DNA of 64,000 nucleotides from Agrostemma githago (lineage: Eukaryota > Streptophyta > Magnoliopsida > Caryophyllales > Caryophyllaceae), in assembly GCA_958450325.1 (NCBI GenBank), contig OY288257.1:31266771-31330770 (forward strand), in the 5' to 3' direction. Position numbers and translations under genes: made by a program. Below the pieces are notes generated by a model that saw nothing but the letters and a program-made list of their open reading frames with translations, did not search any database and had not been told where the DNA came from. Of this stretch, positions 56,150 through 64,000 are shown piece by piece (positions within the stretch are counted from its first letter, which is position 1; the number at the start of each line of letters is the position of its first letter).

Positions 56150-56305
56150 TTATTCTGAAATAAAGGTTTCTCATTCAACCTACTTGAAATAGTATGCTCC
56201 AAGTAATTCCTTACTAAAAAGTTAATTTGAGAAGTAGCACCAAGGAGAATCGAACTCTAAACCTTCACGTCAAAACTCAACACCTTATCCACTACACCAC
56301 TCTAA
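56150..56305 (-). mobile_element. tRNA-derived SINE copy 1
   Basis: On the minus strand an RNA polymerase III A box TGGTGTAGTGG (56289-56299) and a B box GAGTTCGATTC (56247-56257) lie at tRNA-like spacing (about 40 bp). A tRNA-unrelated body with TTGAATGAGAAACC follows. The A box and B box match the consensus at nearly all positions. There is no complete cloverleaf with a CCA-ready acceptor, so I call it a SINE head rather than a tRNA gene. Confidence 0.6.
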
Positions 56306-56342
56306 TTTTGATTTGTAAAATTATACAAACATAATACATATG

Positions 56343-56467
<125 letters not shown>

Positions 56468-56564
56468 TTATGTTTACGTTTTTAGAGAAGATTTGTGAAA
56501 TACATAAAAATATTTTAGTATTTCTTATATTTATTATATATTAAAGACGACATCACTAACAATG

Positions 56565-56695
56565 AGGTGGCGCCTTCTTAATCTATTATTTGGAAATCAA
56601 ACTCTTTCATTCAATTTACTTTCTATAGGGTAATTTTACATCCTTAACCTTTAAACCAAATTCTAACACTTTAACCACTGCACCACTCCAATATT
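56565..56695 (-). mobile_element. tRNA-derived SINE copy 2 (diverged)
   Basis: The minus-strand A box TGGTGCAGTGG (56675-56685) is intact while the B box position (about 56633-56643) is decayed. The body shares ATTGAATGAAAGAGTTTGA with copy 1 (TTGAATGAGAAACCTTT). Confidence 0.45.
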
Positions 56696-57548
56696 CATTT
56701 TTAAAATTATATAAAAATAATACATATACTTTTTAGGCTTGAGAGAATTACAAAGTAATTAATTCACATTTCCCTATAATTCACACTTGAGACCTATACT
56801 GCTTCCTTATATCTAATTAATTAAAAATCTAAATTCATAAGTTATTTGTCGAATAAGTCATACATCGTTCATTCATTTACGTGTCATTACAAGTAAATCT
56901 TTGGCCGACATTCTTAATTATGACACTTACTAAACCTAAAATGTATTAAACAAAATCGTCCAACAAAAAGTTGTACATAACCCCATGATTATTCACGGGT
57001 ATTACACTACTCTATTTCTAATTCATTTTGTACATGAATAGTTGACTACTGCTCCTATAAAATATACTCAACAAAAAAAGTTTATGGGAGATCGCCTGAC
57101 AATATGTATCGGGACAGGATATATTTATCTTTTATACTCTGTTTAAAAAAATTAACAGAGCGAACAAAAAAATGGGTGTAGAAATAAAAAGACTATTTAA
57201 GTAATGATAATATTCTCGGATCGCAATCCGACCCGTTGGGTCAACGAAAATTATAATTGATAAAATATTTATATTTATATAGTATATTTATATTTGGATT
57301 TATATTAAGCAGTTAATATTTTAAATTAAAATATAAACAAATTTTCAATTTAATACATACTCCGTATTTGTTACCATTTAATAACAAAATGAATTTAAAA
57401 AATGAATTTAATATTTTTTTAAATATGAACAATATAGTTCAAGAGTATAAAAATAATATTATACTCTTAAATAAATATTTTTTAGCTTAAATCGTCGGTA
57501 GATTTTGTATTTAATTAAATATTTCAGTTACTTATTATTGATTAATTG
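56696..57548. other. AT-rich DNA; possible decayed Helitron end
   Basis: CCCATGA...TCACGGG (56983-56999) followed by TATTACACTAC resembles the Helitron 3' end at 58569 but has a stem mismatch and CTAC instead of CTRR. Nothing else is recognised. Confidence 0.3.
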
Positions 57549-57661
<113 letters not shown>

Positions 57662-58568
57662 TGAACAGAGTATCTTTTGATCATATTGTGTTGGTTAAAT
57701 CTCTATGTCATTTTGAAGTAGTATAATAAAGAAGAAATTAGATGGGCCAGTTAAGTGGAGGAAAAACTTAGAAGTTGTACTGAAATTAATTAAGTCTCGA
57801 GTTTTGAGATTGATCAAATGTGTTTTAAATCCTGAGTTCTGAGAATTTCACCACAAATACACATTTTATTCTCACTAAAGAAAATTTTATTTTTATTATT
57901 CTAATTTCTTTTGATTGAAGAATTAGGCACGTTGAGTGAGGAGTTGTACAAGGATTCCACCCTTATCATGCAACCAGGGTGGCTAAGAAGGGGTTCAGGG
58001 TAAGCAGCGGAACCGGGTCTCCAAATACTTGATTTGCCCAAGATACGGATGACGCCTTAATTATACAATGGAGCATGATCAACTTTCTTACTCTTCGTGT
58101 TAATGTAGGAATTTTTGGAGCGGTAATCTAAGAATGATGATATTAGAGTAACTAGATAAGATAAGTGAGGTGTGTAAATGTGTAAGAACACCAATTTGAT
58201 TGTGTGGTGATTTCTATGATGGGTATTCCTCTTTTAACATTTTGTATTCTAATTTGTATCAAGTCTATGTGAAAATATGTCGTTCAGTATTTAGAATCAT
58301 TTTCAAGTAATTCACGATAAAACTTTTCATAAAACAGGTCGCCTCTAAACTATTGATTCTACATAACGTATACTTTTTCGTTTTTTCAAATCAAATTTGT
58401 GTCCACGAAACCACATAAGTTTTTAAACTTAGATACTGCCCATACCATAAAAATATTATTCCTCTAAATTCAATAATTTTACAAATGTACCACACAATAA
58501 CGTTTTTCTGTTATACTGTTTATTAATTATTTTTTAATATGTTCTAATGCCAAAGAAAACGCCTCAAC
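57662..58568. other. Probable Helitron interior, no gene seen
   Basis: AT-rich, no ORF above background. It ends in the Helitron hairpin, so at least part belongs to a non-autonomous Helitron whose 5' TC end I could not locate. Confidence 0.35.
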
Positions 58569-58598
58569 CCCGTGAATTTTCACGGGTTAGTACACTAG
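58569..58598 (+). mobile_element. Helitron 3' terminus (hairpin plus CTAG)
   Basis: CCCGTGAA TT TTCACGGG (58569-58586) is a perfect 8-bp stem. Eight bases later comes CTAG (58595-58598), followed by T. A GC-rich hairpin about 10 nt before CTRR with insertion next to T is the canonical 3' end of plant Helitrons. Confidence 0.75.
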
Positions 58599-58833
58599 TT
58601 TTGTTAGACATTTACTCATGTTGTCATACACCAAACATTGAAATACTCCGCACTAGCTACGAGTATAATTCACTTCTTCATCCCTGACCTTCAGTCCTTC
58701 ACATGACAAGTATGGTAAGTCAATCCTGAACTTCCCATATTAAGTGATGAAGTATGGACTATTTATTTTTCAGATTTGCCTTAATTAACTAGTTCTTTAT
58801 TTTTTGTACCTAAATCTTTTAAGTATATAAGTT

Positions 58834-59070
58834 TGGCGGGTGATTTTGGCGGGTAAATGAAAGTGACTTTCATCAAAGTATCAATTGTATAATAATTTTT
58901 GCATTTTAGCCTTTATTAGTTTCAATTATATCACTTAATTAGAAACAATTGAAATCTTTTAATGTTTTTACCTCAAAAAAAGGGAGAATTATGATTTATC
59001 ATACCGCCAAAATCATCACGAGAATATCTTCTTTGGCGCCATTAGTCGATTACTCGATTTACCCGTCAAT
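58834..59070. repeat. Imperfect inverted repeat upstream of the hAT gene
   Basis: CGGGTGATTTTGGCGGGTAAAT (58836-58857, in part) and, inverted, ACCGCCAAAATCATCACG (59004-59021) with GATTTACCCGTC at 59057. It could be a MITE or a transposase-binding subterminal region of the hAT element. Confidence 0.45.
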
Positions 59071-59839
59071 AAATTAGTAATTCCATATGTTCTATACACT
59101 ATATATACTTAATCTTATTTGGTATAATTCATCATCAAACAAACTATCATCTTTTGGAATTTATAATTTCATCTTTAGTTTTGTGTCTCAGTTCCGGTCC
59201 TTGTTATTATACATTTACACGGTTTAATTTGTTGCTAAGGTTTGATTCTTATTTTCTTATAGCCTACAATTGTTTCTTTCAATTTCATTTTTATTTGTTG
59301 ATCACCTATTCTTTTTGTATCTCTTCTAAGAAACATATAATTTCATTTTTACATGTCTGATTGTTTTTTTTTTTTTAATTTCGTTTTACAAGTCTGAGCT
59401 TTTTTTATTTACCTTCCTTGCACATGGTTCAATTTTGCTTGTTTCTACCGTAATTTTCACTATTTAAATATTGTTTTGGGTAATTTCATGATGTGGGGTG
59501 CGTAAAACATGAGTTTGTTATGGTTCAATTTTGCCTGTGCTGTAAATTTTATTTTTTCACTAATCTTTATTTTCGAATGATTAACTAATTGTCTGATTAT
59601 ATAATGGCGGTGTGTAAACCACTTCTTTTGTTTGCTTTAGTGTTACATACGTCTTCAGCTTTTTCTATCATCTACTCATTCTTATTTGTTACTATTTCTG
59701 ATTTTCTGTTAAGCTTCTTTTCTATCATTTGTTCTACTTAACTGCTTAATTAGAGCTTTAATAATTGATAATTTATTGAAAATAAAAGATTTAGTTCATC
59801 ACTTAACTTCTTGTTTTATTGAACTCTAGGAATTAAGCT

Positions 59840-60873
59840 ATGGATGTTGATGCTAGTGATGGATTGCAAGTCGAAAATATCTCTATTATTGATGCGGCTG
59901 ATTTCACTGAGTTTGAACATAGAAGAAGTCATGTGTGGAAGGAATATTGGGCAAACACACCAGAAAAAAGTATGGACAAAAAGTTGAGAGCTTTGTGCAA
60001 GCATTGTAAGAGTGCAATCTTTATAGCGGAATCAAGATATGGGACATCAAATCCCAAGAATCATCTTGAAAAGTGTACGACATATCTACGCACCTTGTCA
60101 CCGTCAACAAGAAGTAAATTAATCTTTGATCAAAAGGATTATCGTGAGTTAGTAGCAAAAGCCATGGGTATTCATTCTCTTGGGTTGAACATGAAGGGAA
60201 TATAGATATTCACGAGTTTTTGTGTGATGAAGTTAGGACCATATGTCGAAACACAACTAAATCTTATTGTGTTAAATTGCACACCTCATTGAAATATAAA
60301 CTCAAAGAGACTTTGTGTAATCTTCCTGGTCGTATTTGTTTGACATCTGATTTGTGGACATCTTGTCAAACCGAAGGATATTTGTGTTTAACCGCTCACT
60401 TTGTTAATGCTAATTGGAAATTGTCTAGTGTGGTTTTGAATTTTTGTCACTTGGAACCACCTCACAGTAGGAAAGAAATCTATATTCTTCTTTTAAGGTT
60501 AATAAAAGAGTGGAGAATTGAGAAGAAAATTTTCTCCTTGACTTTAGACAATGCGTCTAGTAATGACAAGGCACAAGATTATTTGAAGGCTAAACTTAAT
60601 GGTTGGGGGTGCTTAATGTATGAAGGCAAATTTTTCCATATTAGATGTGTTGCACATGTCTTAAATCTTATTGTTAAGGATGGACTTAAGGTAATTGAGG
60701 GATCTATTGTTAAGATTATTTAGAGATAGTGTAAAGCATGTGAAAGCATCAGAGGCTAAAAAGATTCACTTTCGAAGTATCGTCGAACAGGCAGGGGTAA
60801 AAGAAACCAAGGCATTATGACTTGATGTGCCAACTAGGTGGAACTCTACCTACATGATGCTTGATAGGGCTAT
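59840..60873 (+). pseudogene. hAT transposase gene (BED finger type), broken by frameshifts and element E
   Basis: The ATG at 59840 follows a TTGAACTCTAG acceptor that ends a leader intron. Residues about 30-85 form a BED zinc finger (HVWKEYWA, LRALCKHCK, HLEKC). Near 60190 a frameshift leads to HEFLCDEVRTICRNTTKSYC, LTSDLWTSCQTEGYLCLTAH, LTLDNASSNDKAQDYLKAKL and FHIRCVAHVLNLIVKDGL, typical of RICESLEEPER-type hAT transposases (CAHxLNLxVxDGL). A further frameshift at about 60715 and a stop at 60818 precede DVPTRWNSTYMMLDRAID, where element E cuts in. The C-terminal dimerisation domain is absent. The gene cannot make an active transposase. Confidence 0.88.
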
Positions 60874-62275
60874 TGATAAGATAGGCGTGTACCTATCAAA
60901 AATAACCAACTAGGTCTAACTAAAAATATAGCTAGGGAAGTCGGGATCGATTTCACAGGGAGACAAATAAATCCTACTCGCAATTAAAGTCTATCTAAGT
61001 AACCAAATTGGGGGGTTTGTAATTGGGTTAACTAAACTAAAGTAGTGAAGGAAAGAGAATTAAAAGAGAAGAAACAACTAAAATAAGATAAGACGAATAA
61101 AGATGAATAAATATATGGAGAGAAGACTAGGATTGTCGGTTCACTACGAATCTCTTACGGTCACGGTCTAAGTCACAGGTCTGTCGCAGATATTGGTCTA
61201 AGGGGTATTGAAAAGGTCCTTCCGGTCCGCTATTCACCCTGGCATGCGTCTAAAGGCTTCCGATCTTATTAGGGCAAACTAATGTGTTGTAGCAGGTCTA
61301 ACTTTTACCAGGCTTCCGATCTTAGGTTCAAGTTTACCGAATTCAATTAATCAATCACGTCGACTTAATCAATTAATCTCAATTAAATGCTACAATTGAC
61401 AACTCAGACACAATATTATTGACAGATCTATAAATTATTTAGCGACCACATTCAATTCGCAGATCCCCTAAATCCTAGCGAGGGAAATTAGCTACTCATA
61501 ATTAAATTAAGAACAACAAGATTAATAAAAGAATCTACTAGATTAAACATGGCGAATAATAATAAATTTACGACAAACATAAAACAATGATTAAGAATGA
61601 TTAAATAGGAAGAAGAAAACAATCAAGAACAAAGAAGAAGGAAGGAAGATTAATAAAATTACCAAAGGGAACGAAGGCGATTCGAATCCGAAATTCTTAC
61701 AATAACCGAGTTCTTAGAGGAAGAAACTAAACTAGGAGTAGTCTTTAAGAGAATGAGAAAAGAGATAAAAGTAGAGAAGAATAAGGTTGAGAAGTTGTGT
61801 ATAAGTGAATTCTAATGTGGCTGAAAAGCCCTATTTATACAGATTAAATGAGTTAAAAACTGTTTAGGAAACTCCTTTGGGTTTAGGAAATTTCTTGCTG
61901 ATCACGAAACCTGCCCGCGGTCCAGGGAATAGTCGGCCGACTATTGTAATAGTCGGTCGACTAATCATTTATCAACTTGATCTCTGCAGCTCCAGAATAG
62001 TCGGCCGACTATCGTAATAGTCGGTCGACTATCGTCATGGTCGGCCGACTATCTTAATAGTCGGTCGACTATCGCTTGTTTCAGCAAACAGCTCCTTCCA
62101 GCTTCGTTTTGGCCCGGTTTTGGTTCATTTTAGCTCCTTTGTCTTCCGTTTCTGCAAAATGACAATACAACCACAAAGTAGCCAATTCGGGGCAAAATAA
62201 TAGTTTTCACTATTCAATAAACACGAGAATGCGCGTATAAAAGGTATAAAAAGTGTATATAAAATACGCGCATCA
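60874..62275 (-). repeat. 3' LTR of minus-strand element E
   Basis: On the minus strand it starts TGATGCGCGTATTTTATATAC, directly after a purine-rich GTTTGGGGAGATT, and ends ...GTACACGCCTATCTTATCA next to the hAT gene (flank GCTAT at 60869-60873). A TATA box TATAAATA (61832-61839, minus strand) lies 90-240 bp downstream of six AGTCGGYCGACTA palindromes (61929-62072). The size of 1402 bp and the 'TTTGGGGAG' junction fit Tat/Athila-type Ty3/gypsy elements. The other LTR is outside the window or deleted. Confidence 0.8.
61929..62072 (-). repeat. Palindrome cluster ATAGTCGGYCGACTAT in E LTR
   Basis: Six copies at 61929, 61950, 61997, 62017, 62038 and 62057, alternating GGCC and GGTC centres. GGCC copies at 61929 and 61997 are perfect 16-bp palindromes. 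Confidence 0.85.
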
Positions 62276-63330
62276 AATCTCCCCAAACCAAACCCTTGCT
62301 TGTCCTCAAGCAAGCACAAAACGATAACTCAATCCTAATGGAATGTATATAGCTCATAGCGGAATATGCTCCAAAGTCACCCAAACTAATGCGCAACAAT
62401 TAAAATAAATGTAAACAACTACATACAACAAGCTTGACTAATGACAACAGTACTGAACCTTCAACCTTGCAAGACTCGTCTATGTCGGACTCTCACGGAT
62501 TGCTCATCACACAAATCGGGTGATATTGTGAGTTTATGTAAAAACGGAAAAAACAAAGCACTCACCTAAACTGCGACCTACAAGAACATGCATGCAATCT
62601 AACATGAAATCAATCTCTAATAACCGTACATACGCATTCTATCGGGTAAAGACACGTGCCAAGGACTTACATATGGTATAAAGTGAGTTTAGTCGGGTAA
62701 GAAGGGACAAAACGATATGGATATGAAGAGGTAAAAGCCAAGCTAGTACAACTACAATCAACATAAAATTCATTCCGTTCTTACCAAACTCTAGTCGAAG
62801 AAATTAGGCATAATAACAAGCGCTTTATAAAAATCGTTTCTCACCAATAACTATGAAATTAGAGAGATCAATTCTTTTTTCATAGCAAAAATACATTCTT
62901 CTTCTAGTTTCACTTTCTTTCTTTTTTTTTCTTTTCTTCTTCTTCTCTTTCTTTTTTTTTTCTTTTCATTCAATTTTTTTTCTTTCATTGATTTTTTTCT
63001 TTTCAACTTTTTTTCTTTCAATTCCCTTTTTTTCCAATCATCACGGTACCACAATCAACCCGGAAAAAACAATTCCGTTCAACTAATCTACTAGCTTGAC
63101 TAGGGTAGGCAATATATAGCATGTAGTTGAAAAACGGGTCAAACAGGTCAATTTGGCTATGTGAGGCTCATGGGGATTAATTAAAAGAAAGGATTTGCCT
63201 TTTTTCGCACATGTCAAAACCACAAGTCAAAAACGTACAGGTACCTAATAGACGAATGTCATGCTTATGCAGTTTGATATTACATGTCTCATAAGGAGTT
63301 GATCCGAATAAGGAAGCAACAACAAATCAG
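62276..63330 (-). mobile_element. Internal 3' region of element E
   Basis: The minus-strand sequence ahead of the LTR contains the word GCTTGCTTGAGGACAAGCAA (62297-62316), which is seen near the 3' LTR of many Tat/Athila elements, and a purine-rich block (62876-63031) like those in A and C. No ORF with domain similarity. The right boundary is not defined; the plus strand changes character around 63330. Confidence 0.6.
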
Positions 63331-64000
63331 GATTTCAATGAGCTCGCACTAGCTCCAAATGGTCCAAGTTCAAGCCCCTTAGTCCCTCCTTCAAGTCTAG
63401 TAGTGTGCCTTCTTCAAGTGCTAAACTAGCTCTTGTGAACACCTACTTGGACTGAATAAAAGAGCTGAAACACACATTGCTCTATTCTGATTTCCAAGTT
63501 CAAATAACAAGCAATTGGAGTTATTGCTTTCATACATGAATAAGACTCATTCACACCTCCAACCAGCCAAAGCACACCAAGAGAAGAGCACCAGATTTGG
63601 AGTATAACTAAAGGATGAATTTAGTCATTTTAGTTCAATGTAATTACTTTGTTTTTATCACTTAGTAGTTTGTATCCTTTAATGAGGCTTGACTATTCTG
63701 GTTGGAGCCTCATTTGGGACGTGTTGTTTGGCTATAAATAGCCAAACACTTGATGAATAAAGCATTCAACTTTCATCAAACAAATCTGAGATAAGCTTTG
63801 CTTTTTCTTTCCGTCTTTGTAGTTCACAAGACAAAGTATTAGAGTTAGTCGCGTCACAAGCTCTATACTCGCTATTTCAATCGAGTGTTTGAATTAGCAC
63901 CCGCTTTGTTGAGGTATAGGTCTATCTCACTTAGCACACTATCCTTGGCTACGTTCTATCATCCCTTACGACAACTTTTCCATTCTGATTTCGTTACTTT
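63331..64000 (+). mobile_element. LTR-like sequence at the window edge
   Basis: A plus-strand promoter-like TATAAATA (63733-63740) sits in the inverted repeat TTTGGCTATAAATAGCCAAA. GATGAATAAAGCATTC follows, and then a T-rich, C-spotted stretch, the layout of a Ty1/copia-type or other small-LTR U3-R-U5. Neither end nor a primer-binding site is visible before the window stops. Confidence 0.4.
63733..63740 (+). promoter_or_regulatory. TATA box inside a perfect inverted repeat
   Basis: TATAAATA lies within GTTTGGCTATAAATAGCCAAAC: arms GTTTGGCTA and TAGCCAAAC around TAAA. AATAAAG, 20 bp downstream, may be a polyadenylation signal of the same LTR. Confidence 0.5.

Noticed and set aside
56240..56305. 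A functional tRNA gene on the minus strand
   Set aside because: A and B boxes are present but I could not fold a full cloverleaf with paired acceptor ends. A SINE head explains it better.
62851..63054. Lys/Glu-rich minus-strand frame
   Set aside because: Purine-rich low-complexity block of element E.

Overview
The window looks like repeat-dense nuclear DNA of a flowering plant, most likely a eudicot. The evidence is nested Ty3/gypsy LTR elements of the Tat/Ogre and Athila types, an L1-type LINE, a hAT transposase of the RICESLEEPER/BED type, FAR1/Mutator-type and Ulp1-type transposon genes, a Helitron terminus and tRNA-derived SINE heads. Recurring TACTCCGTA-like motifs suggest Caryophyllales, but that is only an impression. 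I see no confident intact host gene. Nearly every coding stretch is transposon-derived and carries stops, frameshifts or insertions.

Layout. 1-4480: AT-rich DNA with MITE-like and hAT-like remnants, a possible first exon on the minus strand (3928-4083) and a perfect hairpin (4176-4207). 4485-7911: 5' part of a Tat/Ogre-like element (element D: LTR, primer-binding site, leader) holding a small solo LTR (F, 7346-7801, duplication CAATC). 7912-9990: remnant of a DNA transposon with a degenerate motif array. 10000-17815 and 50423-50754: a multi-exon gene with two tandem Ulp1-like cysteine-protease modules, whose introns hold arrays of a 22-bp minisatellite. 52378-53840: more of the same minisatellite, next to a convergent FAR1/MURA-like gene fragment (SWIM finger plus zinc knuckle, minus strand). 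I read these two genes and their shared repeats as the remains of a large Mutator-like element.

The Ulp1-like gene is split by a 32.6-kb nest, 17816-50422. The outermost layer is element B (Tat/Ogre-like, 2.17-kb LTRs, gag remnant, RNase H plus integrase, no reverse transcriptase, antisense plant-mobile-domain gene, tandem arrays before the 3' LTR). Inside B sit element A (18796-28164, target duplication CATAC, coding only Gag and protease), element C (34487-40976, LTRs and 3' half like A but a different ORF in place of Gag/protease) and an L1 LINE fragment (43799-45756, exact 20-bp duplication) that landed in the antisense gene.

53842-64000: a hAT-like end, AT-rich DNA with two SINE-like copies and long TG and TAA microsatellites, a Helitron 3' end (58569-58598), a broken hAT transposase gene (59840-60873) cut by the 3' end of a minus-strand LTR element (E), and the start of a promoter-bearing LTR-like sequence at the right edge.

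The strongest candidates for something not well described are: the 22-bp motif shared by the introns of the Ulp1-like and FAR1-like genes; clusters of CG-centred palindromes just upstream of the TATA box in several different LTR families; and the A/C pair of non-autonomous elements that share LTRs, 3' region and a protein tail but carry different main ORFs.
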